Positions 9,699-19,491 are shown, numbered from the stretch's first letter. The stretch: DNA of 64,000 nucleotides from Roseovarius sp. Pro17 (GCF_035599575.1 NZ_CP141179.1:310001-374000); one strand, 5' to 3'. The notes: generated by a model not told the origin, from the letters alone. Numbers and translations are program-made.

Positions 9699-10054
9699 GG
9701 CTGCTTTCGCTGACCATTGCCATGTTTCTTCCGCTCGCCGCGAGCGCGCAGGAAAATGCCGCCGTTGGCACTGGCGCCGTGCTGCGGGGACTCGAAAAGA
9801 TTTCGGGCGATGTCATCGATATCACGCTGGGACCGGGCGAGCAGGCGGATTTTGGGCCGCTGACGGTCCAGATGGCCGAGTGTCGCTATCCGCAGGGCGA
9901 TCCGGCTGCCGACGCGTTTGCCTTTCTAAGCATCCGTGATGAGGGGCAGGATGAACCGATATTCTCGGGCTGGATGATCGCGTCATCGCCCGCGCTGAAT
10001 GCGTTGGATCATCCGCGCTACGATGTTTGGGTGCTGCGCTGCAAGACTGAGTGA
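9695..10054 (+). CDS. DUF2155 domain-containing secreted protein
   Basis: A 119-residue protein with a Sec signal peptide (MRLLSLTIAMFLPLAASAQ). The mature part contains LRGLEKISGDVIDITLGPGEQ and EPIFSGWMIASSPALNALDHPRYDVWVL, which are recognisable DUF2155 features. Two cysteines (in AECRYP and LRCKTE) could form a disulfide in the periplasm. The function of the family is unknown. Its start overlaps the mlaD-like stop, so the two are translationally coupled, and its 3' end overlaps the convergent aat gene by 37 bases. Confidence 0.85.
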   Translation: MRLLSLTIAMFLPLAASAQENAAVGTGAVLRGLEKISGDVIDITLGPGEQADFGPLTVQMAECRYPQGDPAADAFAFLSIRDEGQDEPIFSGWMIASSPALNALDHPRYDVWVLRCKTE

Positions 10055-10668
10055 GGCGATGGGTCCAGCCGATAGCGCGTTATCGTCGCAGGCTGTTCCA
10101 GTGCCAACGCCAGTTCAGCGCGATAAGCCGCGCGGCTGATCTCGACCGCGCCGAGGCTGGCCAGATGATCGGTGAGGAACTGGGTGTCGAACAGGGTATA
10201 GCCGCAGCGCCTGAGGTGATCGACCAGATGCACCAGTGCCAGCTTGGATCCGTTTGCCGCGCGTGAAAACATGCTTTCACCAAAAAACGCAGCCCCGATG
10301 GCGACGCCGTAAACACCGCCGATCAACGCGCCGCCTTGCCGGATTTCCAATGAATGTGCGTGACCCAGCGCGTGCAACGCGATGTATTGCGCGCGGATTT
10401 CAGCGTTGATCCATGTCTCGGCCCGGTCGGCGCAGGCGTCGACGACGCCAGCGAAATCGGTGTTCAAAGTTGCCTCATACGCGCCGCGTCGCATTACCTT
10501 GGCTAGACTGCGCGAGATATGCAGACCGTCCAGCGGCATCACGCCGCGGCGGCGCGGGTCGACCCAGAAAATCTCGGGATCGTCGCGCCCTTCTGACATG
10601 GGAAAGATTCCCGAGGCATAGGCGTGCAGCAGCAGTTCGGGCGTCAGCGCAAAATCGGTGTCCTTCAT
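10018..10668 (-). CDS. aat: Leucyl/phenylalanyl-tRNA-protein transferase
   Basis: A 216-residue cytoplasmic enzyme that adds Leu or Phe from aminoacyl-tRNA to proteins with N-terminal Arg or Lys, creating N-degrons for ClpAP. Family motifs are YASGIFPMSEGRDD, FWVDPRRRGVMPLDG, a FFGESMFSRAANGSK block and LFDTQFLTDHLASLGA. The start MKDTDFALTPELLLHAY fits the family; upstream codons in frame lack homology. It overlaps the DUF2155 gene tail to tail. accC lies just upstream on the same strand, and with clpP nearby the region is rich in N-end-rule and Clp functions. Confidence 0.95.
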   Translation of the reverse strand: MKDTDFALTPELLLHAYASGIFPMSEGRDDPEIFWVDPRRRGVMPLDGLHISRSLAKVMRRGAYEATLNTDFAGVVDACADRAETWINAEIRAQYIALHALGHAHSLEIRQGGALIGGVYGVAIGAAFFGESMFSRAANGSKLALVHLVDHLRRCGYTLFDTQFLTDHLASLGAVEISRAAYRAELALALEQPATITRYRLDPSPHSVLQRSTQTS

Positions 10669-10688
10669 CGAGTGCCTCGCACCTGCGG

Positions 10689-12041
10689 TTAGCCCCCGCG
10701 CAGATTGGTCTCCAGCCAATGCTCCAGCCAGTGGATGTTGTAATCCCCCGTCTGGATGTCCTTTTCCTGCAACAGCGCGTGAAAGAGCGGCACGGTGGTA
10801 TCTACGCCGTCAATGATCAACTCGCCCAATGCCCGTTTTAGCCGGGCCAGCGCGGCGGGGCGATCGGGGGCGTGCACGATCAGCTTACCGATCAACGAGT
10901 CATAATAGGGCGGAATCGTATAGCCATCATAGAGCGCGCTATCCATGCGCACGCCAAGGCCACCGGGCGCGTGAAATTGCGTGATCTTGCCGGGGCGCGG
11001 TGCAAAGTCAGGCAGCTTTTCGGCATTGATGCGGACCTCGATCGCGTGGCCGTTGATCGCCAGCTTGTCTTGATCGAATTCCATCTCTTCTCCGGCGGCG
11101 ACGCGAATCTGTTCGCGGACAAGGTCCACGCCAAAAATCGCCTCGGTGATGGGGTGTTCAACCTGTAGGCGGGTGTTCATCTCGATAAAGTAGAACTCAC
11201 CGTTTTCGTAGAGAAACTCAACCGTGCCTGCGCCGATATAGTTGATACGGGCCACGGCATCCGCGCAAATATCGCCGATACGCGCGCGCTCTGAGGCGGT
11301 GATAGAGGGGCCGGGAGCCTCCTCAAACACCTTCTGGTGGCGCCGCTGAAGCGAGCAGTCCCGCTCGCCTAGATGCACGGCGCGGCCCTTGCCATCGCCA
11401 AAGACCTGAATTTCGATATGGCGCGGCGTGGTCAGGTACTTCTCGATGTAAACTTCGTCATTGCCGAAGTTCGATTTGCCCTCGGCGCGGGCGGTCTGGA
11501 ACGCGCGCTCCATCTCGGCGGCGTTTTGCGCCACCTTCATCCCCTTGCCGCCGCCGCCGGAAGTGGCCTTGATGATGACCGGATAGCCAACCTCTTCGCC
11601 GATGCGCTTGGCCTCGGCCAAGGTCGGCACGCCGCCTTCGCTGCCGGGCACGCAAGGCACGCCCAGTTTTTTCATCGTGTCCTTGGCGGTAATTTTATCG
11701 CCCATGACGCGGATATGCTCGGCCGTGGGGCCGATGAAGGTCAGGCCGTGATCTTCGACGATCTGCACGAACGCGGCGTTTTCCGACAAGAAGCCATAGC
11801 CGGGATGGATCGCCTGTGCGCCAGTCACTTCGCAGGCCGCGATGATCGCGGGGATCGACAGATAACTGTCTGTGGCAGAGGGCGGGCCGATGCACACGCT
11901 CTCATCGGCCATGCGCACATGCATCGCGTCGGCGTCGGCAGTGGAATGGACAGCGACCGAGCGGATGCCCATCTCGCGCGCAGCGCGGATGACCCTAAGA
12001 GCAATTTCGCCCCGATTGGCGATCAGTATTTTATCGAACAT
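10689..12041 (-). CDS. accC: Acetyl-CoA carboxylase biotin carboxylase subunit
   Basis: A 450-residue ATP-grasp enzyme that carboxylates biotin on BCCP using ATP and bicarbonate, the first step of fatty acid synthesis. Seen are the N-terminal [19 protein letters not shown], the glycine-rich ATP loop [10 protein letters not shown], the catalytic [14 protein letters not shown] block, and the C-terminal domain with [16 protein letters not shown]. The length is standard. accB lies 10 bases upstream on the same strand, so the two form an accB-accC operon. Confidence 0.98.
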   Translation of the reverse strand: MFDKILIANRGEIALRVIRAAREMGIRSVAVHSTADADAMHVRMADESVCIGPPSATDSYLSIPAIIAACEVTGAQAIHPGYGFLSENAAFVQIVEDHGLTFIGPTAEHIRVMGDKITAKDTMKKLGVPCVPGSEGGVPTLAEAKRIGEEVGYPVIIKATSGGGGKGMKVAQNAAEMERAFQTARAEGKSNFGNDEVYIEKYLTTPRHIEIQVFGDGKGRAVHLGERDCSLQRRHQKVFEEAPGPSITASERARIGDICADAVARINYIGAGTVEFLYENGEFYFIEMNTRLQVEHPITEAIFGVDLVREQIRVAAGEEMEFDQDKLAINGHAIEVRINAEKLPDFAPRPGKITQFHAPGGLGVRMDSALYDGYTIPPYYDSLIGKLIVHAPDRPAALARLKRALGELIIDGVDTTVPLFHALLQEKDIQTGDYNIHWLEHWLETNLRGG

Positions 12042-12051
12042 TGCCAGCGCC

Positions 12052-12540
12052 TTATTCGATTATCATCAGAGGTGCGCCATATTCCACAGCGCCGCCATCC
12101 TCGACGAGGATCCGCTTGACCGTGCCGCCGTGTGGGGCGGGGATATGGTTCATCGTCTTCATCGCCTCGATGATCAGCAGGGTGTCGCCCTCGGAAACCT
12201 TGTCGCCAACTGACACGAATGAGGGCGCGCCCGGCTCGGCCTGCGTATAGACCGTGCCAACCATGGGCGAAGTGACCGCGCCGGGGTGGCTGGCCGGATC
12301 CTCGCCGATTGCCGCGACGGGGGCAGCGGCAGGGCTACCTGCGGGCGCTGCGGCGTGCGGCATCGGAGCCTGCGTTACATATTGCGGCGCTGCCTCGATG
12401 CGGCGGCTGACGCGCACGCTCAGGCTGTCATCTTCGCCGTAGTCGCGCTGAACCTCCAGTTCAGTCAGTTCGTTTTCGTTGAGAAGCTCGGCCAGCGCCT
12501 TGATAAAGGCGACGTCGTCGTCATGCGTTTTCTTTGGCAT
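12052..12540 (-). CDS. accB: Acetyl-CoA carboxylase biotin carboxyl carrier protein
   Basis: A 162-residue carrier subunit. The C-terminal biotinyl domain has the biotinylation motif EAMKTMN with the target Lys at about residue 128, preceded by PMVGTVY. The N-terminal part (about 1-50) is the usual leading domain, joined by a Pro/Ala-rich flexible linker (about 50-85). It is first in the accB-accC operon, so its promoter should lie in the 140-base gap before the divergent SDR gene. Confidence 0.97.
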   Translation of the reverse strand: MPKKTHDDDVAFIKALAELLNENELTELEVQRDYGEDDSLSVRVSRRIEAAPQYVTQAPMPHAAAPAGSPAAAPVAAIGEDPASHPGAVTSPMVGTVYTQAEPGAPSFVSVGDKVSEGDTLLIIEAMKTMNHIPAPHGGTVKRILVEDGGAVEYGAPLMIIE

Positions 12541-12680
12541 TGGTATCCTCGAACGGCTGGCGCCCAGTGTTGGCGCGCTATGATTTCGGCTGCTTATATG
12601 TCATGCCGTCGCCATAGAAAACCGGCTTTGTGCAACATGTGCTTTGACGCGGCGGCGGGAATGGCCCAGAGGGATGCTGA

Positions 12681-13475
12681 ATGACGGAACTTTCAGGCAA
12701 AACGGCACTGATCACAGGCTCGACCCAAGGGATCGGTCTGGGGATCGCGCGGGCCTTGGCGGCTGCGGGCGCGCGCGTCGCCGTGCATGGTCTGGAGGAG
12801 CCGGCGGGCCTTTGCGAAGGTTTAATGCGGGCTGGCGCAGCTGATGCGGTATTCCTGCCCGGCGATTTGCGCAGCGCAGAGGGCGCCGCCGAGTTGATGG
12901 AGGGGGCCGCTGCGTGGGGCGACGTCGATATTCTGGTGAACAATGCCGGGATCAATCACGGAAGGCCGCTGGCCGAATTGCCCTATGGCGAATGGTGCGA
13001 AGTGCTGCAAATCAACCTCTCGTCCGCCTTTCTGACGATGCAGGCGGCCCTGCCCGGTATGGCGGCGCGTAGGTATGGCCGCGTAGTGAATATCGCTAGT
13101 ATCCACGGTCTTGTCGGCAACCCGGGCAAGGCGGCCTATGCGGCGGCCAAGGCGGGGATGATCGGTCTGTCCCGCGTCGCGGCGGCTGAATATGCCGAGG
13201 CCGGTGACGCTGCGTCTGGCGGCGTGACGGTCAACTGCATCTGCCCCGGCTGGGTCGACACGCCGCTGGTCGCGCCCATGATCGCCCGGCGCGAGGCGGC
13301 GCTGGGCACGGGCCGCGAGGCCGCGATCGCGGACCTGCTGGGCGAAAAACAGCCCACCCGCCGCGCTATTGACCCCGCCGAGATTGGCGCGATGGCGCTG
13401 TGGCTGTGCAGTCCGCTGGCGCATAACGTCACCGGCACGGCGATGCCCATCGACGGCGGCTGGACGGCGCGGTAG
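12681..13475 (+). CDS. SDR oxidoreductase, D-3-hydroxybutyrate-dehydrogenase-like
   Basis: A 264-residue short-chain dehydrogenase. The NAD(P) loop reads TGSTQGIG at the N-terminus, NNAG follows, and the catalytic region has Ser in NIASIHG and Tyr-x3-Lys in AAYAAAK. The C-terminal part (ICPGWVDTPLV, LLGEKQPTRR, ALWLCSP, PIDGGWTA) resembles bacterial D-beta-hydroxybutyrate dehydrogenases, which interconvert 3-hydroxybutyrate and acetoacetate. The subfamily call is an inference from these stretches; a general SDR role cannot be excluded. It is transcribed alone, divergently from accB and upstream of the queuosine operon. Confidence 0.75.
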   Translation: MTELSGKTALITGSTQGIGLGIARALAAAGARVAVHGLEEPAGLCEGLMRAGAADAVFLPGDLRSAEGAAELMEGAAAWGDVDILVNNAGINHGRPLAELPYGEWCEVLQINLSSAFLTMQAALPGMAARRYGRVVNIASIHGLVGNPGKAAYAAAKAGMIGLSRVAAAEYAEAGDAASGGVTVNCICPGWVDTPLVAPMIARREAALGTGREAAIADLLGEKQPTRRAIDPAEIGAMALWLCSPLAHNVTGTAMPIDGGWTAR

Positions 13476-13524
13476 CGCGCGTACGGGTTGCCTTAGGGGC
13501 GGTGCGGGCTTAAATGCGGAACAT

Positions 13525-13557
13525 ATGCGGTCGCAGCCTACCCGCTCAAAACAAGGA
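13525..13557 (+). promoter_or_regulatory. preQ1-I riboswitch in the queC leader
   Basis: The stretch forms a short P1 stem (GCGG at 13527-13530 with CCGC at 13542-13545). It encloses UCGCAG and a C placed to contact the ligand just before the 3' strand, and is followed by the A-rich tail CAAAACAAGG. The UCGCAG block and the CAAAACAAGG tail are the same as I recall in the structurally solved Thermoanaerobacter tengcongensis preQ1-I aptamer. The tail contains the queC ribosome-binding site (AAGGA, 13553-13557), seven bases before the ATG window. Folding with preQ1 would therefore hide it and switch off translation. The location before queuosine precursor genes supports the call. It is too short to be certain without a covariance search. 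Confidence 0.85.
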
Positions 13558-13563
13558 CGAGAC

Positions 13564-14259
13564 ATGAAGGTTATAGTCATCTGCTCCGGCGGGATGGATT
13601 CGGTGGCGTTGGCCCATCGCATCGCCGCGACGGACGAATTGCACGCGCTGCTGTCGTTCGACTATGGCCAGCGCCATTCCAAAGAGTTGGACTATGCCGC
13701 TGCCTGTGCGCACCGTCTGGGCGTTGCGCACCATGTCATCGATATCGCGAGCGTTGGCGCGGCGCTCACCGGCTCGGCCCTGACCGACGACATTGATGTG
13801 CCCGATGGCCATTACGCCGAAGAAACCATGAAGCTTACCGTCGTGCCCAACCGCAACGCAATCATGCTGGCTATCGCCTTTGGCATGGCCGCAGCGCAAA
13901 AAGTGGACGCGGTAGCGACCGCCGTGCATGGGGGCGACCACTTTATCTATCCTGATTGCCGCCCAGATTTCATCGACGCGTTTCAGACGATGGAGGATCG
14001 CGCGATGGACGGCTATGCCACGGTGCAACTGCTCACGCCTTATTTGAACGGCTCCAAGGCTGATATTGCGGTGGACGGCGCGAAATACGGAACGCCCTTT
14101 GGCGAGACTTGGTCATGCTATAAGGGCGGCGACCTGCATTGTGGGCGCTGCGGCACCTGCGTCGAGCGGCGCGAGGCGTTTCATCTGGCCGGGATCATTG
14201 ATCCGACGGTTTACGGCGATCCCGATTTTTGGCGCGGCGCGACCGGAACGGAGGGTTAG
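13564..14259 (+). CDS. queC: 7-cyano-7-deazaguanine (preQ0) synthase QueC
   Basis: A 231-residue cytoplasmic enzyme that converts 7-carboxy-7-deazaguanine to preQ0 with ATP and ammonia. The N-terminal pyrophosphatase loop reads SGGMDSVALAHRI. The C-terminal zinc site shows four cysteines in SCYKGGDLHCGRCGTC. The start at 13564 follows an AAGGA ribosome site that sits inside the preQ1 riboswitch tail. An in-frame extension upstream has no family similarity. It is first of queC-queD-queE-queF. Confidence 0.97.
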   Translation: MKVIVICSGGMDSVALAHRIAATDELHALLSFDYGQRHSKELDYAAACAHRLGVAHHVIDIASVGAALTGSALTDDIDVPDGHYAEETMKLTVVPNRNAIMLAIAFGMAAAQKVDAVATAVHGGDHFIYPDCRPDFIDAFQTMEDRAMDGYATVQLLTPYLNGSKADIAVDGAKYGTPFGETWSCYKGGDLHCGRCGTCVERREAFHLAGIIDPTVYGDPDFWRGATGTEG

Positions 14260-14262
14260 ACC

Positions 14263-14619
14263 ATGTATCGCATTACCAAGGAATTTCATTTCTCGGCCTC
14301 CCATCAGCTGTTCGGGCTGCCCGAGGATCACCAATGCGCGCGGTTGCATGGGCATAACTATGTCGCCGTGGTCGAACTGGAGTCCGATACGTTGAACACA
14401 CATGGCTTTGTGCGCGATTACCTCGAACTGGCCCCGCTCAAGCGCTATATCGACGACGAGTTGGACCACCGCCACCTCAACGACGTTCTGGGCGATGACT
14501 GCGTGACGGCCGAGCGGATGGCGAAGCATCTCTATGACTGGTGCGCCGCCCGCTGGCCCGAAACGGCTGCGGTTAAGATCAGCGAAACGCCCAAGACATG
14601 GGCCGAATACCGACCATGA
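14263..14619 (+). CDS. queD: 6-carboxytetrahydropterin synthase QueD
   Basis: A 118-residue enzyme that makes 6-carboxy-5,6,7,8-tetrahydropterin from dihydroneopterin triphosphate in the queuosine pathway. The zinc histidines are visible in FSASHQL and HGHNY. The catalytic cysteine lies in [10 protein letters not shown], and DHRHLND is conserved. It follows queC by three bases and its stop overlaps queE. Length matches the family. Confidence 0.96.
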   Translation: MYRITKEFHFSASHQLFGLPEDHQCARLHGHNYVAVVELESDTLNTHGFVRDYLELAPLKRYIDDELDHRHLNDVLGDDCVTAERMAKHLYDWCAARWPETAAVKISETPKTWAEYRP

Positions 14620-15338
14620 GCGAGGCCATACGCATATCGGAAATCTTTGGCCCGACGATACAGGGTGAAGGCGCGCTGATCGGTGTGCCGACGGTGTTTG
14701 TGCGCACGGGCGGCTGCGATTATCGCTGCGTGTGGTGCGATAGCCTGCACGCCGTGGATAGCGAGTATCGCCATGACTGGACGCCGATGAGCGCGAGCGC
14801 GGTGATGGATGAGGTCCGCCGTCTGTCGGGTGGAGAGCCATTGACCGTCACATTATCGGGGGGCAATCCGGCGATCCAGCCATTGGGTGATCTCATCGCG
14901 CTGGGGCGGGGCGAGGGATATGGCTTTGCCCTGGAAACCCAAGGATCGATGGCGAAGGACTGGTTTTCCCAGCTCGACATGCTGGTGCTTAGCCCCAAGC
15001 CGCCATCGTCTGAAATGCAGACCGACTGGGCGCTGTTGCAAGAGTGCATTGAGGCAGCCCAAGGCGCGCCGACCGTGTTAAAGATCGTCGTCTTCGACGA
15101 AGCCGATTACGCATATGCGGGCGATGTGGCTGCGCGTCATCCGGGGCTGGCGATCTATCTGCAACCGGGTAATCATACGCCCCCGCCGCCCGAAGACGAC
15201 ACGGCTACCGTCGATCAGGACGGAATCGACGCGCGGATGCGCTGGTTGGTGGATCGGGTGATCGCAGATCGCTGGCACGCGGCGCGCGTGCTGCCGCAAC
15301 TGCATGTGATGCTATGGGGAAACAAGCGCGGCGTGTAG
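14616..15338 (+). CDS. queE: 7-carboxy-7-deazaguanine synthase QueE (radical SAM)
   Basis: A 240-residue radical SAM enzyme that rearranges carboxytetrahydropterin to 7-carboxy-7-deazaguanine. The N-terminus has FGPTIQGEG and the iron-sulfur motif C-x3-C-x2-C in [12 protein letters not shown]. The chosen start ([12 protein letters not shown]) gives an ATGA overlap with queD. It lies third in the queuosine operon; the product is the QueC substrate. Confidence 0.96.
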   Translation: MSEAIRISEIFGPTIQGEGALIGVPTVFVRTGGCDYRCVWCDSLHAVDSEYRHDWTPMSASAVMDEVRRLSGGEPLTVTLSGGNPAIQPLGDLIALGRGEGYGFALETQGSMAKDWFSQLDMLVLSPKPPSSEMQTDWALLQECIEAAQGAPTVLKIVVFDEADYAYAGDVAARHPGLAIYLQPGNHTPPPPEDDTATVDQDGIDARMRWLVDRVIADRWHAARVLPQLHVMLWGNKRGV

Positions 15339-15356
15339 GCCGCTGGAGGGTGCGAT

Positions 15357-15821
15357 ATGAGCGAGAGCATTTATGATGGTCTGACACAGCTGGGCGCGAA
15401 CACCTCGCTGCCGGATGATCCGGCCAAAGCCGAGCTGGAGAGGGTGCAAAACCCGCAGGCGGATGTGGACTACAACGTGCGCTTTGTCGCCCCCGAATTC
15501 ACGTCGCTGTGCCCGATGACAGGCCAGCCGGATTTCGCGCATCTGGTGATCGACTACGTGCCCGGCGATTGGCTGGTCGAGAGCAAATCGCTGAAGCTGT
15601 ATCTGGGAAGTTTCCGCAATCACGGCGCGTTCCATGAGGATTGCACGATCAGCATCGGGCGGCGTTTGGCCGAGTTTACCGAGGCAAAATGGCTGCGCAT
15701 CGGCGGCTATTGGTATCCGCGCGGCGGGATCCCGATCGATGTGTTCTACCAGACCGGCCCAATGCCTGAGGGGCTTTGGATCCCCGACCAAGGCGTGCCG
15801 CCCTATCGCGGGCGCGGCTAA
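15357..15821 (+). CDS. queF: NADPH-dependent preQ0 reductase QueF
   Basis: A 154-residue short-form (unimodular) nitrile reductase that converts preQ0 to preQ1. The catalytic cysteine lies in [15 protein letters not shown], with the conserved Asp shortly after. The [22 protein letters not shown] block is diagnostic. It is last in the operon, 18 bases after queE. The stop codon overlaps the left arm of a palindromic repeat, and an intrinsic terminator follows. Because its product preQ1 is the ligand of the upstream riboswitch, the operon can be feedback controlled. Confidence 0.96.
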   Translation: MSESIYDGLTQLGANTSLPDDPAKAELERVQNPQADVDYNVRFVAPEFTSLCPMTGQPDFAHLVIDYVPGDWLVESKSLKLYLGSFRNHGAFHEDCTISIGRRLAEFTEAKWLRIGGYWYPRGGIPIDVFYQTGPMPEGLWIPDQGVPPYRGRG

Positions 15822-15865
15822 TGCGTTTCGGGAAAAGCTGTGTCAGCACGAATCCGAAACGCTTT
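15820..15865. repeat. Palindromic AAAGCGTTTC-type repeat after queF
   Basis: The left arm AATGCGTTTCGG (15820-15831) and right arm CCGAAACGCTTT (15854-15865) are inverted with one mismatch. A small inner hairpin (GCTG-TGT-CAGC) lies between them. The left arm overlaps the queF TAA stop. The same arm sequence occurs after the histidine kinase gene (28230), near 44050 and twice near 51432-51545, so this is a dispersed repeat and not only a terminator. Confidence 0.7.
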
Positions 15866-15876
15866 AAGCATATCAT

Positions 15877-15909
15877 CGCCCCACACGCAGACATCCTGTG
15901 GGGCGTTTT
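15877..15909 (+). terminator. Intrinsic terminator after the queuosine operon
   Basis: A perfect 9-bp stem (CGCCCCACA with TGTGGGGCG, 11-base loop) is followed by TTTT on the plus strand. It lies between the convergent queF and acs genes, and acs ends four bases later. On the minus strand no T-run follows, so it should work mainly for queCDEF. Confidence 0.85.
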
Positions 15910-15912
15910 CGC

Positions 15913-17862
15913 TTATTGCAGGCTCTTGCGGGTTTCGATCAGATCGTCCACCACGGCCGGATCGGCCAGCGTCGATGTATCGCCAAGCGTATCAAAGTCA
16001 TTCTCGGCAATTTTGCGCAGGATGCGGCGCATGATCTTGCCTGAACGCGTCTTGGGCAGGCCCGGCGCCCATTGGATGATATCCGGCTTGGCGATGGGGC
16101 CGATTTCGCCACGCACCCATTTTTCCAGATCTTTGCGCAGTTCGTCGCTGGGCTCGACCCCGTTCATCAGTGTGACATAGGCATAAATGCCCTGACCTTT
16201 GATGTCGTGCGGATATCCGACGACCGCGGCCTCGGCGACACTTTCATGTGCGACGAGTGCGGATTCGACCTCGGCGGTACCCATGCGGTGCCCCGAAACG
16301 TTGATGACGTCATCGACGCGGCCCGTGATCCAGTAATAGCCATCTTTGTCGCGTCGGCAGCCGTCGCCGGTGAAATAGTAGCCCTTGTAGTCCGAAAAAT
16401 ACGTCTTTTCGAACCGGTCGTGATCGCCGTAGACGGTGCGCATCTGGCCGGGCCAGCTGTCCTTGATACACAGCACGCCCTCAGCCTCGGTGCTGGTGAT
16501 TTCCTCGCCGGATGTCGGGTCCAAAATGACAGGCTCGATACCAAAGAACGGCGTGGTGCAGCTACCCGGTTTGGTGGCGGTGGCACCGGGCAGGGGGGTC
16601 ATCAGGTGGCCGCCGGTTTCAGTCTGCCACCATGTATCGACGATGGGGCAGACACCCTTGCCGACGACCTCGTTATACCAGTTCCACGCTTCGGGATTGA
16701 TCGGCTCGCCCACGGTGCCCAGCAGCTTGAGCGAGGAGAGATCGCATTTCTCGACGAAATCCTTGCCATGAGCCATCAGCGCGCGAATAGCAGTCGGCGC
16801 GGTGTAGAACTGGTTCACCTTGTGCTTTTCGCAGACCTGCCAGAACCGGCTGGCGTCGGGCCAGGTCGGCACGCCCTCGAACATCACAGTGGTCGCGCCG
16901 TTCGCGAGGGGGCCGTAGATGATATAGCTGTGGCCCGTGACCCAGCCGACATCGGCGGTACACCAGAAGATGTCGCCATCATGATAATCAAAGTCATATT
17001 TATGCGTAAGGCCCGCATAGAGCAGATATCCCGCCGAGCTGTGGACGACGCCCTTTGGCTGTCCGGTCGAGCCGGAAGTGTAGAGGATGAACAGCGGATC
17101 CTCCGCATTCATCGGGCGCGCGGGGCAGTCGGGGCTGACCTGCTCCATCTGTGCCTTGACGTCGATGTCGCGCCCGTCGATCCATGTGGTCTGGCCGCCG
17201 GTGTGTTTGACCACGAGGCAGCGCACCTTGTCCGAGCAGTGCAGCAGGGCGGCGTCGGCATTAGCTTTCAGCCCGGTCATGCGCCCGCCGCGAGGTGCTT
17301 CGTCGGCGGTGATGACGACCTTGGCGCCGGAATTGTTGATGCGGTTGGCCAGCGCGTCGGCAGAGAATCCGGCAAAAACGATGGAATGGACCGCGCCGAT
17401 GCGCGCGCAGGCCAGCATCGCATAGGCCGCCTCGGGAATCATTGGCAGGTAAATGACGACGCGGTCGCCGCGCATGACGCCTTGGCTCAGCAGCACATTG
17501 GCAAAGCGATTCACCTTTTCGTGCAGCTCGTTATAGGTGATGTGCAGCGCGGGCGTCTTGGGATCGTCGGGTTCCCAAATGATGGCGGTCTGATCGCCAC
17601 GCGTGGCCAGATGCCGGTCGACGCAGTTGGCGGCGACGTTCAGCACGCCATCCTCGAACCAGCGGATATCGACATTGCCCATCTCAAAGGACGTGTTCTT
17701 GACCTTGGTAAACGGCTTGATCCAGTCCAGATCTTTTGCATGCTCCGCCCAGAAGCCTTCGGGATCGCTGATCGAGGCCGCGTACATCTCGTCATACTTG
17801 GCGGCATCAATATGCGCGTTTTTGGAAAATTCCTTGGACGGAGGATATGTTTTGTCGGACAT
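15913..17862 (-). CDS. acs: Acetate-CoA ligase (acetyl-CoA synthetase)
   Basis: A 649-residue AMP-forming enzyme that activates acetate to acetyl-CoA in the cytoplasm. Motifs are [16 protein letters not shown] (P-loop-like), [25 protein letters not shown], and [14 protein letters not shown] near the C-terminus. The target Lys of that last motif falls at residue 609, the classic site of regulatory acetylation in Acs. It is the last gene of a minus-strand operon that begins with an ABC transporter binding protein, 57 bases after the LivF-type ATPase. Acs enzymes also accept propionate to some degree, so the natural acid here could be acetate or a close relative. Confidence 0.96.
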   Translation of the reverse strand: MSDKTYPPSKEFSKNAHIDAAKYDEMYAASISDPEGFWAEHAKDLDWIKPFTKVKNTSFEMGNVDIRWFEDGVLNVAANCVDRHLATRGDQTAIIWEPDDPKTPALHITYNELHEKVNRFANVLLSQGVMRGDRVVIYLPMIPEAAYAMLACARIGAVHSIVFAGFSADALANRINNSGAKVVITADEAPRGGRMTGLKANADAALLHCSDKVRCLVVKHTGGQTTWIDGRDIDVKAQMEQVSPDCPARPMNAEDPLFILYTSGSTGQPKGVVHSSAGYLLYAGLTHKYDFDYHDGDIFWCTADVGWVTGHSYIIYGPLANGATTVMFEGVPTWPDASRFWQVCEKHKVNQFYTAPTAIRALMAHGKDFVEKCDLSSLKLLGTVGEPINPEAWNWYNEVVGKGVCPIVDTWWQTETGGHLMTPLPGATATKPGSCTTPFFGIEPVILDPTSGEEITSTEAEGVLCIKDSWPGQMRTVYGDHDRFEKTYFSDYKGYYFTGDGCRRDKDGYYWITGRVDDVINVSGHRMGTAEVESALVAHESVAEAAVVGYPHDIKGQGIYAYVTLMNGVEPSDELRKDLEKWVRGEIGPIAKPDIIQWAPGLPKTRSGKIMRRILRKIAENDFDTLGDTSTLADPAVVDDLIETRKSLQ

Positions 17863-17919
17863 GGGTATTACCTCTGAAGCTGTTGGTGCAGGCAGATCGG
17901 CGCAGGCCGCAAAGCCGCG

Positions 17920-18675
17920 TCAGATCGCCAGATATTCAGCGCGCAGCTTCTCGTTTTCCAGAACCTCCGCTGCACTACCGTCAAAGACGATGCCGCCGGT
18001 GTCAAGGATCACGGCCCTGTCCGACAGTTTCAAAACGCGCACGGCGTTCTGCTCCACGATGATGGTGGTGATGCCCTGCTCCTTGATGATGCGCAGGGTT
18101 TTCTCGATCTCGTCGACGATGACGGGGGCGAGGCCCTCGTAAGGCTCATCGAGTAGCAATACCTTAATATCGCGGGCCAATGCGCGCGCGACCGCCAGCA
18201 TCTGCTGCTCGCCGCCCGAGAGGGTCACGCCCTCTTGCAGGCGGCGCTCTGCGAGGCGGGGGAACAGTTCATAGAGACGCTCGATTGACCAGCCGATGGG
18301 TGGCGCAATCTGTGCCAGTTCGAGGTTTTCCTCGACCGTGAGGCCGGGAATGATGCAGCGATCCTCGGGCACAAGGCCGATCCCGGCGACGGCGGCCTCA
18401 TGGCTGCGCATCTTGTGAAGCGGCTGGTGATCCAGCCAGATTTCGCCATGGGCCAACTGCGGGTTGTCCATGCGGGCGATGGCGCGCAGCGTCGTCGTCT
18501 TGCCCGCGCCATTGCGGCCCAGAAGGGCGAGGATCTCGCCCTCGTGGACGTTAAAGCTAATGTCCTGCACGATATAGCTTTCGCCGTAGTAGGCCTGCAT
18601 TCCCCAAACCGACAGGAATGCGGGGGCGGTTGCGGCCTGATTGGCGTTCTTGGAAAAATCGGGGTTAGCGGTCAT
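17920..18675 (-). CDS. Branched-chain amino acid-type ABC transporter ATPase (LivF-like)
   Basis: A 251-residue ATPase subunit with Walker A GRNGAGKTT, signature LSGGEQQM and Walker B VLLLDEPYEGLAP. The EPYEGLAP variant is characteristic of LivF-like ATPases. The protein has an N-terminal extension of about 20 residues before the usual start. It is the fifth gene of the transporter operon and is followed by acs. LivF-like and LivG-like subunits form the ATPase heterodimer of hydrophobic amino acid uptake (HAAT) systems, which also import amides, urea and organic acids. Confidence 0.92.
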   Translation of the reverse strand: MTANPDFSKNANQAATAPAFLSVWGMQAYYGESYIVQDISFNVHEGEILALLGRNGAGKTTTLRAIARMDNPQLAHGEIWLDHQPLHKMRSHEAAVAGIGLVPEDRCIIPGLTVEENLELAQIAPPIGWSIERLYELFPRLAERRLQEGVTLSGGEQQMLAVARALARDIKVLLLDEPYEGLAPVIVDEIEKTLRIIKEQGITTIIVEQNAVRVLKLSDRAVILDTGGIVFDGSAAEVLENEKLRAEYLAI

Positions 18676-18720
18676 GGTGTCGTTCCTCTTGCGGGCGTCT
18701 GCGGGGCAGGGCGTGTGTCG

Positions 18721-19479
18721 TCAGTCGGCGGTTTCGCCGAGGTAAGCCTCGCGCACTTTTGGGTGGCCCTTGATGTTATCCGGCGTGTCCTCGACCAGCG
18801 GGCTGCCTTGGGCCAGCACGGTGATCCGCTCGGCGAGGGAAAACACCACATGCATGTCATGCTCGATGATGGCGATGGTGATGTCACGCTCGTCCTTGAT
18901 CTGTTTCAGCAGATCGATGGTGTTGTTCGTATCCGCCCGCGCCATGCCTGCCGTCGGTTCGTCCAGCAGCAAAAGACGGGGTTCCTGCGCCAGGCACATG
19001 CCGATTTCCAGACGCCTTTTGTTGCCGCGCGACATCGCGGCTGAATGGTTGTACCGCTGGTCGGCCATGTTGAGACTCTCCAGCATTTGTTCGGCTTGCT
19101 CTATCACGCCGCGTTCGCTGCCGACGCTCTCGATTGCGTGCATCCGAAAGGCGCCGTCACGTTTGGCAAAGATCGGGATCATCATGTTCTCCAGCACGGT
19201 CAGATCGCCGAATATCTCGGGTGTCTGAAATACGCGGGAAATACCCATCTGGTTGATCTGATAAGGCTTGCGCCCCAGCACCGACTGGCCGTCGAACATC
19301 ACTGACCCCGTATCTGGGATCAGCTTGCCCACCAGCACGTTTAGCAGCGTGGATTTGCCCGCGCCGTTTGGGCCGATGATGGCGTGGACGGTGTTCTCGG
19401 CGATGCTGAGGTTCACGTCCCCCAGCGCCTGAAGGCCGCCGAAACGCTTGTTCACGTTCTTGACTTCGAGAATGCCCAT
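18721..19479 (-). CDS. Branched-chain amino acid-type ABC transporter ATPase (LivG-like)
   Basis: A 252-residue ATPase with Walker A GPNGAGKSTLLN and Walker B LLLLDEPTAGM. The LivG-type long insertion lies between them (FQTPEIFGDLTVLENMMIP). The signature region reads MSRGNKRRLEIGMCLA, where S-R-G-N replaces the common S-H-G-D, a mild variation. It is followed by the LivF-like gene and preceded by the LivM-like permease at 13 bases. Confidence 0.92.
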   Translation of the reverse strand: MGILEVKNVNKRFGGLQALGDVNLSIAENTVHAIIGPNGAGKSTLLNVLVGKLIPDTGSVMFDGQSVLGRKPYQINQMGISRVFQTPEIFGDLTVLENMMIPIFAKRDGAFRMHAIESVGSERGVIEQAEQMLESLNMADQRYNHSAAMSRGNKRRLEIGMCLAQEPRLLLLDEPTAGMARADTNNTIDLLKQIKDERDITIAIIEHDMHVVFSLAERITVLAQGSPLVEDTPDNIKGHPKVREAYLGETAD

Positions 19480-19491
19480 AGTCGCGTTTCC

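Noticed and set aside
16072..17877. 601-codon open frame on the plus strand across acs
   Set aside because: It is antisense to a clear acetyl-CoA synthetase gene with all motifs. Its translation is rich in Asp, Gly, Ala, Arg and His, as expected from the reverse of GC-rich code.
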